Source: Desulfobacteraceae bacterium (lineage in GTDB: Bacteria; Desulfobacterota; Desulfobacteria; Desulfobacterales; Desulfobacteraceae). Taken from it: a DNA stretch of 64,000 nucleotides. A program made the translations under genes and the position numbers. The stretch lies in contig JADGFI010000006.1 in NCBI GenBank assembly GCA_016743945.1, positions 1-64,000 on the forward strand. The letters are read 5' to 3'. Position 1 is the first letter of the stretch, and every line of letters starts with the position of its first letter. The notes beneath the pieces are model-generated. The model saw only the letters and a list, made by a program, of their open reading frames with translations. It was not told where the DNA came from and made no database searches. Shown piece after piece: positions 53,813 to 63,589 of the stretch.

Positions 53813-54298
53813 ATGGATGATGAACCCAGGTACAAGGAAAACGGCAGCATGACACAACACTGCAGCAAATACTCACAAAAATTTATTAGCCAGTTTGTGG
53901 ACAATGAACTGGATTCTGCCAGGACACTGGAATTTTCATCCCATCTTGGGGACTGCCCGGATTGTGCAAAACTTGTGGCCAAATTTCAAAAGCTTGGCAT
54001 AGTTTTTAACACCCATGCCGAAACTCAGATTGCCCAGGCATCTTTTGTGAACATGGCAGCCACTCCGGTGAAGCCAGGAAAACCCACTGGTCTCTTTGGC
54101 TGGCTGACAGATCACCTGTATATCAAACTTACATCCCTTACTGCGGTTGCTGCCATTTTGATACTGGCTGTTTACCAGGGGACGCCACCGGCTGGTCCCA
54201 GTGCCATTGTAAAATCCCTTGACACAAATTCGTCATCGGTTATGATAATTGAAACGATAAAAGAGAAACACACCATTATCTGGTTTTCAGAAACCTGA
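53813..54298 (+). CDS. Anti-sigma factor with zinc-finger domain
   Basis: A 161-aa membrane protein. The N-terminal zf-HC2 motif (SSHLGDCPDCAKLV, H-x3-C-x2-C) binds ECF sigma factors. A single transmembrane helix follows (LTSLTAVAAILILAVYQGT), and then a short outer segment. It pairs with the adjacent sigma gene. A second in-frame ATG at 53849 has AAGGA ten bases upstream and may be the real start (149 aa). The outer domain is too short to show a known sensor. Confidence 0.82.
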   Translation: MDDEPRYKENGSMTQHCSKYSQKFISQFVDNELDSARTLEFSSHLGDCPDCAKLVAKFQKLGIVFNTHAETQIAQASFVNMAATPVKPGKPTGLFGWLTDHLYIKLTSLTAVAAILILAVYQGTPPAGPSAIVKSLDTNSSSVMIIETIKEKHTIIWFSET

Positions 54299-54343
54299 TA
54301 CTTGATACTTGATAAAAAAGACCTGATAAAATAGAGGAGATTC

Positions 54344-54793
54344 ATGGGAAAATTTCAAAAATTGATGGTGTTCTGGTTCGGTATCATCTACTTGTTCCCG
54401 CATCCGCTATTGGCCCAGACGATTTATACCACCCAGGTAAAGGTCATCCACGCTACCACCGGATCCTCCCGCATTGACCCGGGCATTAAACATCTCGTTC
54501 AGGAGATTGAATCTGTCTTTAAATACACAGACTACCGACTGATCAAAAACAAACAAATGGCACTGGAAAAAGACGAGACAGGAACCATTAACCTTCCGGG
54601 CAATAGAACCCTTGCGGTCACCCCTGTGGACATGGCCAACAATCGAATTACGTATCAAATCCGTATTGAGAAAAACCAGGCCCCTGTATTTCAAACCCGA
54701 GTATTGCTGAAAAATCATAACAGCATCACCATTGGCGGCCCCCAATATAAACGAGGTGTCCTCCTGCTCAATGTAAAGGGAGATGTCCGCTAA
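54344..54793 (+). CDS. Exported protein of unknown function in the sigma operon
   Basis: A 149-aa protein with a signal peptide (LMVFWFGIIYLFPHPLLAQ). The mature part starts TIYTTQVKVIHATTGSSRID and ends in beta-rich sequence (VFQTRVLLKNHNSITIGGPQ). No family is recognised. Its place after the anti-sigma gene suggests a partner in sensing or a regulon product. Its stop overlaps the convergent AI-2E permease stop by four bases. Confidence 0.65.
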   Translation: MGKFQKLMVFWFGIIYLFPHPLLAQTIYTTQVKVIHATTGSSRIDPGIKHLVQEIESVFKYTDYRLIKNKQMALEKDETGTINLPGNRTLAVTPVDMANNRITYQIRIEKNQAPVFQTRVLLKNHNSITIGGPQYKRGVLLLNVKGDVR

Positions 54794-55860
54794 ACTAACG
54801 TTTCAGACTTATTTTCTTTTTTAATTAAAAACGCAGCGGCCTCTTTGTTTGACCCCAGAAGAACAGACAGCCATCGGGTTGAGTCCCTACCCCCAAGGGC
54901 AATTTTAACCGCCATGGTCAGGGGAACAGAGAGCAGCATCCCCACCGGCCCCAGAACCCATCCCCAAAATGCCAGGGAAAGAAAAACAACCAGGGCGGAC
55001 AATCCGATTCCCTTCCCCATGATCCGGGGTTCAATCACACTTCCCACCACTGTGTTCACGATCAAAAAACCCAACCCCACGAAAGCAGCCGGCACAGGCC
55101 CCAGCTGGACCAGGGCCAATAAGACGGCTGGAACCGCAGCAATGATAGACCCGACATTAGGGATATAATTGAATAAAAAGGCAAAAACCCCCCACATGAC
55201 CGGGTAATCAACCCCCTGTACCACCAGCCACAAAGTAATGGCCAAACCCGTTGCAAGACTTGTCAGTGTTTTGATACCAAGGTACCGGTTCACCCCCATC
55301 GTAATTTCAAAATAGCGACCCAGATCGGCATCCCGGCCGCTGGAGAGTGCCCTCAGTTTATTGGGAAACCCGGCGGCTTCGGAAAGGATAAACAAAAAGG
55401 TCAAAAGGACAAAAAATGTATTGGTCAGCACTCCCCCCAGGCCGTTAAGTGTATTTGCTGCCAGTTTAAGAATATGGCTGGGATCAAATATTTGGGTCAA
55501 TTTAGCCGCATCCACATTAATCCCATACCGGGACAAAACCCCTAGAGCCTTATGAATCAAAACCATGAGCCGTTCCTGATAAAACGGAATGTTGTTGGAA
55601 AAATCGGCAATGGAAGAAGAAACAAGGGTTACCAAAACCACTTGAACCAACATTGCCCCGAGCATGAGAATCAAAATCGCCACAATACTGGGGATCCCTT
55701 TTTTTTGAAGCCAAAAAAGAGGCGGCGCACAAATAATGGCAAGAAAGGCTGCCAGAAGAAAGGGGACAACCAGGACAGACGCTGCCTTCATCCCGGCTAC
55801 CACAATGACAAATGCCGCACACCCCATAAGGGACCCATTGCGAATATGTATAATTTCCAT
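54790..55860 (-). CDS. AI-2E family transporter (PerM/TqsA-like permease)
   Basis: A 356-aa membrane protein with about eight hydrophobic helices in the AI-2E/DUF20 pattern: paired N-terminal helices (VLVVPFLLAAFLAIICAPPL), a long soluble loop and the conserved C-terminal block FAFLFNYIPNVGSIIAAVPA followed by VGSVIEPRIMGKGIGLSAL. Substrates differ between family members and cannot be read here. Monocistronic. Confidence 0.85.
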   Translation of the reverse strand: MEIIHIRNGSLMGCAAFVIVVAGMKAASVLVVPFLLAAFLAIICAPPLFWLQKKGIPSIVAILILMLGAMLVQVVLVTLVSSSIADFSNNIPFYQERLMVLIHKALGVLSRYGINVDAAKLTQIFDPSHILKLAANTLNGLGGVLTNTFFVLLTFLFILSEAAGFPNKLRALSSGRDADLGRYFEITMGVNRYLGIKTLTSLATGLAITLWLVVQGVDYPVMWGVFAFLFNYIPNVGSIIAAVPAVLLALVQLGPVPAAFVGLGFLIVNTVVGSVIEPRIMGKGIGLSALVVFLSLAFWGWVLGPVGMLLSVPLTMAVKIALGGRDSTRWLSVLLGSNKEAAAFLIKKENKSETLV

Positions 55861-56149
55861 AGACTTTTACCTTAAACAGTTTGAAAAATAATCTGTCCTA
55901 TGTTTATCAAACCCACCTGCAAAGTCAAGTACCGCAGGTCACCCCCATAATTTTGGGTAACAAATAATTATAGCACTATTGCACAATAAAGAATCCCTAT
56001 CGCTCTAAACAAATTAAATCGAGAATGCGCCTAAAGACATGGGTATTGTTACCTTTTTTACCTCAAAACATAACTTTATTTTACTAAATCCTTTTTAGAA
56101 TTAGGGAACGAAAACGACAAAAGCCTTATCGATAAAGGAAAACTTACTC
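55861..56149. other. Intergenic region upstream of the PEP-CTERM gene
   Basis: This AT-rich gap shows no gene. It holds the 10-bp palindrome TTATCGATAA (56127-56136) a few bases upstream of a sigma-54 promoter. The palindrome may bind a regulator, although sigma-54 activators usually bind farther away. Confidence 0.4.
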
Positions 56150-56166
56150 TGGTATCATTTTTGCAT
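56150..56166 (+). promoter_or_regulatory. Sigma-54 promoter of the PEP-CTERM gene
   Basis: CTGGTATCATTTTTGCA matches the -24/-12 consensus, with GG (56152-56153) and GC (56164-56165) exactly ten bases apart. Transcription would start near 56177, about 50 bases before the ATG at 56226. PEP-CTERM genes in several proteobacteria are controlled by RpoN and the PrsK/PrsR pair, which fits. Confidence 0.7.
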
Positions 56167-56225
56167 TATTCTTTGATATTGCATGGTTACACACGTCAAT
56201 CCACCACGGATGGAGAGAATAAAAG

Positions 56226-56402
56226 ATGAGAACAATTATTGCTTCTATTATATTTGCTGGACTTCTTTTAGTCCCTATTGCGACACAGGCGGATACTATT
56301 TTATCTCCCGTTATCACAATTCCAGAACCGGCTACTCTGCTTTTTCTCGGGTTTGGCCTTTTAGGCCTTGCAGGGATCGGCAGGAAACAACTTCAGGAAT
56401 AA
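56226..56402 (+). CDS. Minimal PEP-CTERM sorting-signal protein (58 aa)
   Basis: A 58-aa protein that is almost only targeting signals. It has a signal peptide (RTIIASIIFAGLLLVPIATQ, cleavage near TQA), about ten residues (DTILSPVITI), then the PEP-CTERM signal PEPATLLFLGFGLLGLAGIG with the basic end RKQLQE. Exosortase recognises this signal and cuts near PEP, so the released product would be a very short peptide. GGAG lies ten bases before the ATG. A 57-aa gene follows after six bases. No exosortase gene is in the window. Confidence 0.85.
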   Translation: MRTIIASIIFAGLLLVPIATQADTILSPVITIPEPATLLFLGFGLLGLAGIGRKQLQE

Positions 56403-56408
56403 ATACAC

Positions 56409-56582
56409 ATGAAAAAAAAAATAGCAATTAACAAGGAAAATAGATGCTCAAGATATGACAGACGGATGTTATCATATGTAACATATTCCCCTGAAAGAAG
56501 GTCTGGTGGTGATAGAAGATTTATTGCCAAAAACCCCCCTGAAACAATTTTGGCAGTTGACTTTCTGGTCCATGCCCATTAA
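56409..56582 (+). CDS. Small basic protein (57 aa) of unknown function
   Basis: A 57-aa frame starting KKKIAINKENRCSRYDRRML and containing SPERRSGGDRRF, an Arg-rich motif I associate with small deltaproteobacterial proteins. It starts six bases after the PEP-CTERM stop; AGGA at the end of that gene can serve as its ribosome-binding site. It probably shares the sigma-54 transcript. Function unknown; it could be a small regulator. Confidence 0.55.
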   Translation: MKKKIAINKENRCSRYDRRMLSYVTYSPERRSGGDRRFIAKNPPETILAVDFLVHAH

Positions 56583-56649
56583 AGGAAGGTAAAGGAATGA
56601 TATTATTGGATACAGGATCTGGAAATTTAAACTATCAGGATTATGAAAA

Positions 56650-57687
56650 ATGGAGATTCCACCCTCTCTTATATTAAGGTTGAAAGAAAATGAGAAGATT
56701 GCCCAGAAATTCAATGAAATAGAGATCAGCATTCTCACCATATTAAATTTTCAAGATTTTCTTGAAAGACTTTTATTTGAAATACGGGATAAATTTTCCA
56801 TTGGCTATATCTGGATTTCGGTTATCGAAGAAAGCGATATTGCAAAACAGCTCCATGATATTCAAGATTCAGAGCTGTTAAGGACATCCACCGCCTTTGT
56901 ACCTAAAAAAAAATTTTTGTCCGTGACAAAAAACAGCCAAAGGCCATTGCTGGCCAATAAAAACCTGGATATTTTTCATGCTCTGGTTCCGGAGATACCC
57001 ACCTATGAAATGGGCTCCATTGCCATTGCCCCGATTACTCTTGATGGAAAAATCATTGGAAGTATCAACCAGGCAGACAAGGACAAAAACCGATTTGAGC
57101 CCGGCATAGACACTTCATTGTTAGAGCAGCTTGCCCTCAAGGTCTCTTTGTGCCTCTCAAATGTTACCGCCCATGAACAATTAAAATTTTTAGCCTTCCA
57201 CGACCCATTGACAGGTCTGTTGAACCGGGGGGTAATGGAGAGAATTCTTGAAAGGGAATTTCAGCGTGCCCGACGATATAAGATGGAGTTGAGCCTTCTT
57301 TTTCTAGATCTTGATGACTTCAAATCCATTAATGACACCTTTGGACATGACAATGGAGATCGCGCTCTTTGTCATGTTTCAGACTGCCTGGCCCGGCTCA
57401 AGCGAGATTCTGATATTGTGGCCCGGTTTGCCGGTGACGAATTTATTGTCATCCTTCCCTCCACCAGCAAGGCCCAGGCAACGCATTATGTTAACCGGGT
57501 GACAACCCGTTTGGACTCAACCCCCTTGTCTGCGAATGATACCCCCTTTTATGTAAACTTAAGTTATGGAATTTCCACTGCCTCGGAAAAGGGTATTGAT
57601 TCATCAAAGAGCCTCTTAAAGGCGGCAGACAAGAGACTGTACCAGGCAAAACAAAACAAAAGACAACACCAGAACCATTCGGGTTGA
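56650..57687 (+). CDS. GAF/DUF484-like and GGDEF diguanylate cyclase
   Basis: A 345-aa protein. Residues 15-170 resemble the DUF484/GAF sensor fold (NFQDFLERLLFEIRDKFSIG, MGSIAIAPITLDGKIIGSIN). Residues 180-340 form a GGDEF domain (FHDPLTGLLNRGVMERIL, LDLDDFKSINDTFGHDNGDR) with the functional variant motif FAGDEFIVIL. It should make c-di-GMP. No strong ribosome-binding site precedes it. A 26-codon frame at 56597 with GGAAGG upstream overlaps the start and may couple translation. It lies in the same direction as the PEP-CTERM and 57-aa genes. Confidence 0.85.
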   Translation: MEIPPSLILRLKENEKIAQKFNEIEISILTILNFQDFLERLLFEIRDKFSIGYIWISVIEESDIAKQLHDIQDSELLRTSTAFVPKKKFLSVTKNSQRPLLANKNLDIFHALVPEIPTYEMGSIAIAPITLDGKIIGSINQADKDKNRFEPGIDTSLLEQLALKVSLCLSNVTAHEQLKFLAFHDPLTGLLNRGVMERILEREFQRARRYKMELSLLFLDLDDFKSINDTFGHDNGDRALCHVSDCLARLKRDSDIVARFAGDEFIVILPSTSKAQATHYVNRVTTRLDSTPLSANDTPFYVNLSYGISTASEKGIDSSKSLLKAADKRLYQAKQNKRQHQNHSG

Positions 57688-57839
57688 ACTTGAGCCAATA
57701 CGATTTTAAGAGTGTCCTAAAAATTTCTTTTCTAATCCCCCGGGATATAGTATCGTAAGGATCATCAAGGTACTTTGTATAATTCTTAGAAACCGGCTAG
57801 GATAAGAATAATTTGAACCCGGAGATATGCCAATGATAT

Positions 57840-60578
57840 ATGCTATTTAAACAACTCAAATTCAGAAACAAACTGCTGGCCTCATTTTTAACGGCTTTTG
57901 TACCGCTGATTCTTATCGGAAGTAGCATTGGCTACCTCCAGACAAAAAAAATCCTGGAAACCAGTATTGAAAATAAACTGAGTCAGACAACCGCTTCTTT
58001 GGCAAACTTGATCCAGACCTCGGCAAACATCTCCATAAAAAACCGGTTGCGGGCCATTGCCGAAAAAAATTATGATATTGCCGAATATTATTATAGCAAA
58101 CACCGGTCCGGTTTACTGACTCGCGACCAAGCCATTCACACCATTGAAGAAATTTTTATAAACCAGCCCATTGGAATCAGCGGATATATTTATTGTTTGG
58201 ACAGTAGGGGCAAGGTAATCATTCACCCCAATGACCGAATAAAAGGGACCAATGTTTCGCGTTTTGATTTTGTGAAACAACAATTACAGACCAAGGAAGG
58301 TTACCTTGAATACGACTGGAAAAACCCAGGAGAAGGAAACGAACAACCCAAAGCCCTATATATGGTCTATTTTAAACCCCTTGACTGGATTATTTCCGTT
58401 TCCTCCTATCGGGATGAATTCCACTATCTGGTCGATATCAAGGATTTTAGAGAGAATATTCTTTCTTTCAAGTCCGGGAAAAGCGGATATGCCTTTGTGA
58501 TGGATGAAACCGGCACGGCCCTTATCCACCCAAGCCTCCAGGGAACAAATTTATTAAAGCACTCCGACAATGCCAAGAAAATTCTAGGCCAAGTCATTGG
58601 TCAAAAAAGCGGGATACTCCGGTATTCCTGGCAAAACCCCAATGAACCCCTTCCCAGGAAAAAAATTGTTCGTTTCAGATATCTGCCCGAATTCAAGTGG
58701 ATTATTTGCTCCACAAGCTATGAGAATGAAGTATTTGCCCCTTTACACACATTTAAAACAATTATAGCAGCTGTGTTTACAATCATATTATTTTTTGGCG
58801 TTCTTCTAACCTTTTATATCAGCCGTTCGGTCACCAAACCCCTGGAAAAATTAATTCAAAAATTAGAATCCGGAAGCATGGGTGATTTTTCAATAAGAAT
58901 GGATTATGAATCTCCGGATGAACTAGGCAAATTATCCAGCCATTTTAACGCCTTCATGGACCGCCTGAAAAATTACCATGAAAAACTGAACGATGAAATT
59001 CAAAAAACCATTCATACCCAGGCCGCACTGGTGGAAAATGAGCTCAAGCTTCGGGGGCTTTTTAACCAGTCATTTCAGCAGACTTCGATTCTATCCCCCC
59101 ATGGTATCCTTGAAGAAATCAACCAAAGCGCCCTTGATTTCGGCGGATGTACAGAAGCTGAGGTCCTTTATAAACCCTTTTGGGATACACCCTGGTGGCG
59201 CCATGACCCCGGCAGTCAACGAGGGATAAAAGATGCCATCAAAAAAGCCCTTAAAGGGGAATTGGTTAGAATGGAAACAACCAATATAAATGGAAACAGC
59301 GACATCAAAGATATTGATGTTACCATAAAACCAATATTTAATACTGCCAACCAGATTGAATTCATCATTGTAGAGGGTCGGGATATCACAAATTTGAAAC
59401 AGGCAGAATTTGAAAGGCGTCACCTGGCGGTACAGCTTGAAAAATCCCAAAAAATGGAAGCGATTGGAACCCTGGCCGGGGGGATTGCCCATGATTTTAA
59501 TAATATTCTCTCCAGCATCTTCGGTAATGCCCAATTGGCGGAAATGACCCTTCATACCCCTGAAAAAACAAAAAAGCATATTGGCCAGATCGTAAAAGGT
59601 GCCCAGCGTGCTGCAGGGTTAATCCAGCAAATTCTAACCTTCAGCCGGCAAAAAGAGTTTAAAAAACACCCTTTAAAAATCCATCTGGTGGTAAAAGAAA
59701 CCCTTAAACTGTTAAGGTCTTCCATTCCAACCACCATTGATATTCAAGTAAATATTTTATCAAAATCAATGGTTCTGGCCGATCCCACACAAATGCACCA
59801 GGTCATCATGAATCTGTGCACCAACGCCTACCATTCCATGCTTGAAACCGGGGGAAATTTAATTGTTCAATTGCAGGAAATTCCTACGACTGAACGTGTC
59901 GATGAACCAGTGGCGTTACCAAGAGTTTGTCCCTATTTAAAATTAGATGTGAAAGATACCGGGTACGGCATGGATCAAAACACCCTGGAAAAGGCATTTG
60001 ATCCCTATTTCACCACCAAAGAAGTGGGACGGGGAACTGGGTTCGGCCTGGCATTGGTCCATGCCATTATCGAAGAACACGAAGGGTTCATCCATGTCGA
60101 AAGCCAACCGGCAATTGGTACTGTTTTTTCACTCTATCTGCCGGTTGTTGAAAAAAAATTTTCAGCAACAAAACGAAGAGAAAACATAATTGAGGGTCCC
60201 AGGGGAGGAAAGGAAACCATCATGGTGGTGGACGATGATGAAGATATCCGAATACTGACAATGGATCTGCTTGAAAGTTTCGGTTACACGACTCATTCCT
60301 TTACAAACGGTGAGGAGGCCCTTGTTCACTTTAAGCTGAATCCAAACCATTTTGATCTAATCATTACAGATATGACCATGCCCCGGATGACGGGATATGA
60401 ACTGGCAAAAGCGGTACTTCAAACCCGAAAAGATATGCCCATCATTCTGTGTACCGGGTATAGTGAAACCATTTCAAAAACCCGAGCCCTGGAAATGGGG
60501 ATTCGCAAATACCTTCAAAAACCATTTCAAAACAAAGATCTGTTATTCACCATCCGTGAAGTGCTGGATGCTTCATAA
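57840..60578 (+). CDS. Hybrid sensor histidine kinase with Cache, HAMP, PAS and receiver domains
   Basis: A 912-aa membrane kinase. A transmembrane helix (LLASFLTAFVPLILIGSSIG), a double Cache-type periplasmic sensor (ALYMVYFKPLDWIISVSSY; FVMDETGTALIHPSLQGTNL), a second helix, HAMP (SRSVTKPLEKLIQKLESGSM) and a PAS domain come first. The HisKA phosphorylation histidine is in LAGGIAHDFNNILSSIFGNA. The ATPase has GTGFGLALVHAIIEEHEG, and the C-terminal receiver has TIMVVDDDEDIRIL with its aspartate in LIITDMTMPRMTGYE. The ligand is not known. The start is uncertain, as the nearest ribosome-binding site lies 16 bases upstream. Confidence 0.92.
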   Translation: MLFKQLKFRNKLLASFLTAFVPLILIGSSIGYLQTKKILETSIENKLSQTTASLANLIQTSANISIKNRLRAIAEKNYDIAEYYYSKHRSGLLTRDQAIHTIEEIFINQPIGISGYIYCLDSRGKVIIHPNDRIKGTNVSRFDFVKQQLQTKEGYLEYDWKNPGEGNEQPKALYMVYFKPLDWIISVSSYRDEFHYLVDIKDFRENILSFKSGKSGYAFVMDETGTALIHPSLQGTNLLKHSDNAKKILGQVIGQKSGILRYSWQNPNEPLPRKKIVRFRYLPEFKWIICSTSYENEVFAPLHTFKTIIAAVFTIILFFGVLLTFYISRSVTKPLEKLIQKLESGSMGDFSIRMDYESPDELGKLSSHFNAFMDRLKNYHEKLNDEIQKTIHTQAALVENELKLRGLFNQSFQQTSILSPHGILEEINQSALDFGGCTEAEVLYKPFWDTPWWRHDPGSQRGIKDAIKKALKGELVRMETTNINGNSDIKDIDVTIKPIFNTANQIEFIIVEGRDITNLKQAEFERRHLAVQLEKSQKMEAIGTLAGGIAHDFNNILSSIFGNAQLAEMTLHTPEKTKKHIGQIVKGAQRAAGLIQQILTFSRQKEFKKHPLKIHLVVKETLKLLRSSIPTTIDIQVNILSKSMVLADPTQMHQVIMNLCTNAYHSMLETGGNLIVQLQEIPTTERVDEPVALPRVCPYLKLDVKDTGYGMDQNTLEKAFDPYFTTKEVGRGTGFGLALVHAIIEEHEGFIHVESQPAIGTVFSLYLPVVEKKFSATKRRENIIEGPRGGKETIMVVDDDEDIRILTMDLLESFGYTTHSFTNGEEALVHFKLNPNHFDLIITDMTMPRMTGYELAKAVLQTRKDMPIILCTGYSETISKTRALEMGIRKYLQKPFQNKDLLFTIREVLDAS

Positions 60579-60607
60579 ACGATGTCGTAACAATAACATA
60601 ATTCGCC

Positions 60608-60659
60608 ATAAAAAAATCCCTGGTAGAATCGATCTGTCTAAGATCGGCCTACCAGGGAT
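60608..60659 (-). terminator. Rho-independent terminator of the alpha ribosomal operon
   Basis: An 11-bp stem (ATCCCTGGTAG with CTACCAGGGAT) with a second inner stem (CGATCT/AGATCG) is followed on the minus strand by seven T. It lies 27 bases after the rplQ stop and may also serve the convergent kinase gene. Confidence 0.92.
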
Positions 60660-60685
60660 GCTTTATCTTGTCTAAGCGAGCGTGA

Positions 60686-61042
60686 TCAATCTAAAATCAA
60701 TTCAATCTGGACCATGGAAGCGACATCGCCTTTTCTGGGTCCAAGTTTTGTAATTCTTGTATAACCGCCCTGCCTTGAATCAAACTTCTCTGCAACTTCA
60801 TTAAATAGCGTATGAACAACATCGGATTCCTGAATATATGCCAACGCCTGTCTTCTGGCGTGTAAATCACCTCTTTTTGCCAAGGTAATCATTTTGTCCG
60901 CAATGGATCGCAGTCCTTTTGCTTTGGCTTCCGTGGTTTTGATGCTGCTGTGTTTGAACAGAGAAGTTACCATGTTTCTAAACATAGCCTTTCTATGGCT
61001 GGAGGTTCTGTTCAGTTTTAATACAGATTTTCTATGTTTCAT
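60686..61042 (-). CDS. rplQ: 50S ribosomal protein L17
   Basis: A 118-aa L17 with the family opening [20 protein letters not shown] and [20 protein letters not shown]. It is the last gene of the alpha operon, five bases after rpoA, followed by a strong terminator. The length is standard. Confidence 0.97.
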   Translation of the reverse strand: MKHRKSVLKLNRTSSHRKAMFRNMVTSLFKHSSIKTTEAKAKGLRSIADKMITLAKRGDLHARRQALAYIQESDVVHTLFNEVAEKFDSRQGGYTRITKLGPRKGDVASMVQIELILD

Positions 61043-61047
61043 GGAAT

Positions 61048-62070
61048 TTACTCTCCTTCCTGAATGTTCTCATCTTCTGGCGGGTCAAATCCTTCAAGAT
61101 CCATGCCCAGGGAAAGCTCCATGGTATGTAGGACTTCCTTAATTTCGTTCAAGGATTTTCTACCAAAATTCTTGGTTTTAAGCATTTCACCATCAGTTTT
61201 TTGAACCAGTTGATAAATGGTATGAATCCTGGCATTTTTCAGGCAATTGGAGCTTCTGACAGATAACTCCAGTTCATCCACTGATCGATAAATATTATCG
61301 TTAAATCCCCGGTCTGCATCATCGGCACTGTCTTCCACATCATCGGGTTCCATCTCCTCATCAAAATTAATGAAGGGATTCATTTGTTCCTTAAGAATTT
61401 TAGCACCAAAGGCAACGGAATCATCGGGTGTCACACTGCCGTCTGTCCAGACTTCCAGGGTCAGTTTGTCATAATCGGTTTTCTGGCCAATTCTAGAGGT
61501 ACCCACCACATATTTAACACGTTTAATGGGGGCAAATACGGAATCAATGGGGATGGTACCAACGGGGGCATCGTCATCTTTATTTACCGATGCCAAGGCA
61601 TACCCCTTACCAGTTTTTACGACCATTGTCATGTTCAGCACACCATTTTTTGATAATGTGGCAATATGCTGTTCGGGATTAAGAATTTCAACTTTGCCGT
61701 CGGGACTGATAATATCAGCACCGGTCACACTGCCTTCACCCTTTGCCTGGAGGGTCAAAATTTTATCTTCCGTGTCGTCGACCATCAACTTCAACTCTTT
61801 CAAGTTTAAAATGATCTCAGAAACATCTTCCCGAACATCAGATATAACACTATATTCATGAAGGGCATCATCAAATTTCACAGATACAATGGCAGCGCCG
61901 TATATAGATGACAAAATGATTCGTCGCAGAGAGTTACCAATTGTAATACCATATCCCCTTTCAAGAGGTTCGCATACAAATTTGCCATATGTTGAAGTAG
62001 TGGTAACATCAAGCTTTTCCGGCTTGATCATCTCTCGCCAGTTTACATATGCTAGTTTTTCAGATGACAT
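61048..62070 (-). CDS. rpoA: DNA-directed RNA polymerase alpha subunit
   Basis: A 340-aa alpha subunit that nucleates polymerase assembly and contacts regulators. The N-terminal domain has [21 protein letters not shown] linker with an acidic run ([19 protein letters not shown]) leads to the C-terminal domain ([34 protein letters not shown]) that binds UP elements. The length is in the normal range. It lies between rpsD and rplQ. Confidence 0.97.
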   Translation of the reverse strand: MSSEKLAYVNWREMIKPEKLDVTTTSTYGKFVCEPLERGYGITIGNSLRRIILSSIYGAAIVSVKFDDALHEYSVISDVREDVSEIILNLKELKLMVDDTEDKILTLQAKGEGSVTGADIISPDGKVEILNPEQHIATLSKNGVLNMTMVVKTGKGYALASVNKDDDAPVGTIPIDSVFAPIKRVKYVVGTSRIGQKTDYDKLTLEVWTDGSVTPDDSVAFGAKILKEQMNPFINFDEEMEPDDVEDSADDADRGFNDNIYRSVDELELSVRSSNCLKNARIHTIYQLVQKTDGEMLKTKNFGRKSLNEIKEVLHTMELSLGMDLEGFDPPEDENIQEGE

Positions 62071-62118
62071 TTAAATCTCCTGAATAAATATTTGGATAAA
62101 CCATATAGAATGATGACC

Positions 62119-62745
62119 CTATTTTGAATATAGCTCAACGATCAATTGTTCCTGAATCGGAAGAGTAATGTCTTCTCGCGTGGGAATGCCAACAATCTGA
62201 CCTTTGAAATTATCTTTATTAATTTCTAACCACGAAGGAACGCCTCTTCTTACAATGGCATCCAAAGAGTCTGAGATAGCCTGAACTTTGCGACTTTTTT
62301 CACGCAACTCTATGACATCACCTTTTTTAACCTGATAGGAAGGGATATTCACTTTTTTCCCATTTACGGTAAAATGGTTATGACGGACAAAATGTCTTCC
62401 CTGATTTCTGGAATTCACAAACCCCAATCTAAAAACAGTGTTGTCCATGCGGGTTTCGAGAAGGCTTAACAAATTCGTACCAGTGATACCTTTTTGTCGA
62501 TCTGCTCTTTTAAAGGCAATTCTGAATTGCTTTTCAGAAATACCGTAAATTCGGCGAACCTTTTGTTTTTCTCTAAGCTGCATTCCATAATCAGATTGTT
62601 TACTTCTTCTCTGACCATGTTGCCCCGGCGGATAGCCTCTTCTATCATAACTGCATTTGTCTGAAAAACAACGATCACCCTTCAGAAAAAGCTTCATGTT
62701 CTCTCGTCTGCATTGACGGCAAACAGATCCTGTATATCTTGCCAA
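62119..62745 (-). CDS. rpsD: 30S ribosomal protein S4
   Basis: A 208-aa primary 16S-binding protein. The N-terminus keeps a four-cysteine zinc site ([14 protein letters not shown], then [19 protein letters not shown]). The S4 RNA-binding domain reads [20 protein letters not shown] in outline, with [20 protein letters not shown]. In many bacteria S4 represses this operon; no such mRNA structure was checked here. Confidence 0.97.
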   Translation of the reverse strand: MARYTGSVCRQCRRENMKLFLKGDRCFSDKCSYDRRGYPPGQHGQRRSKQSDYGMQLREKQKVRRIYGISEKQFRIAFKRADRQKGITGTNLLSLLETRMDNTVFRLGFVNSRNQGRHFVRHNHFTVNGKKVNIPSYQVKKGDVIELREKSRKVQAISDSLDAIVRRGVPSWLEINKDNFKGQIVGIPTREDITLPIQEQLIVELYSK

Positions 62746-62788
62746 CGTTCTCCTCCTTTATAACTCCAAGAGCTTAATTCTAATATTT

Positions 62789-63184
62789 TTATACTCTTCT
62801 TCTTTTTGGCGGGCGGCATCCATTATGGGGAACCGGTGTAACATCCTTGATCATTGAAATATTGAATCCAAGTGCATGAAGCGCTCTTAAAGCGGATTCT
62901 CTTCCAGGTCCGGGACCTTTTACATAGACGCCAATATTTTTAAGCCCGTGCTCCATTGCTTTTGCACCCGCATCTTCAGCCACAAGCTTTGCAGCAAAAG
63001 GGGTACTTTTCCTGGAACCTTTAAAGCCCTGAACACCGGCGCTGGACCATGATATGGTGTTGCCGTTTTCATCAGCTATGGTAACGATGGTGTTGTTAAA
63101 GGTAGATTGAATATGCACAATACCTGTGGATATATTCTTTCTCACCCGTTTCTTGCTTACAGCTTTTTTAGACTTTTTTGCCAT
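62789..63184 (-). CDS. rpsK: 30S ribosomal protein S11
   Basis: A 131-aa platform protein with [40 protein letters not shown] and the end [15 protein letters not shown]. It is in the standard place between rpsM and rpsD. Confidence 0.97.
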   Translation of the reverse strand: MAKKSKKAVSKKRVRKNISTGIVHIQSTFNNTIVTIADENGNTISWSSAGVQGFKGSRKSTPFAAKLVAEDAGAKAMEHGLKNIGVYVKGPGPGRESALRALHALGFNISMIKDVTPVPHNGCRPPKRRRV

Positions 63185-63208
63185 AATTAATATACCTTTT
63201 GTATTATT

Positions 63209-63577
63209 CTACTTTTTCTTTTTAACTGCTGTTCGTTTGGGGCCTTTTCGGGTCCTTGCATTTGTACTGGTCCGCTGACCATGACAGGGAAGACCTTTTC
63301 TGTGGCGCAGTCCTCTATAACATCCAAGATCCATAAGCCGCTTGATATTCATGGAAACTTCGGATCTGAGTTCACCTTCAACTTTGAATTGGGCATCAAT
63401 GACTTTTCTGATTTCGTTAACCTGAACTTCTGTCAGATCATTCGCTTTTATCGTTGGATCAATGCCTGTTTTCTCAAGTATCAGCTTTGACCTGCTGCCT
63501 CCGATACCATAAATGTAGGTCAAGGCGATCCATGCGTGTTTATCTCTTGGTAAATCTACTCCTGCGATACGTGCCAA
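63209..63577 (-). CDS. rpsM: 30S ribosomal protein S13
   Basis: A 122-aa head protein contacting the P-site tRNA and the 50S subunit. It begins [20 protein letters not shown] and has [20 protein letters not shown] before the basic tail. It follows rpmJ by 12 bases. Confidence 0.97.
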   Translation of the reverse strand: MARIAGVDLPRDKHAWIALTYIYGIGGSRSKLILEKTGIDPTIKANDLTEVQVNEIRKVIDAQFKVEGELRSEVSMNIKRLMDLGCYRGLRHRKGLPCHGQRTSTNARTRKGPKRTAVKKKK

Positions 63578-63589
63578 ATTTCCTTCCCC

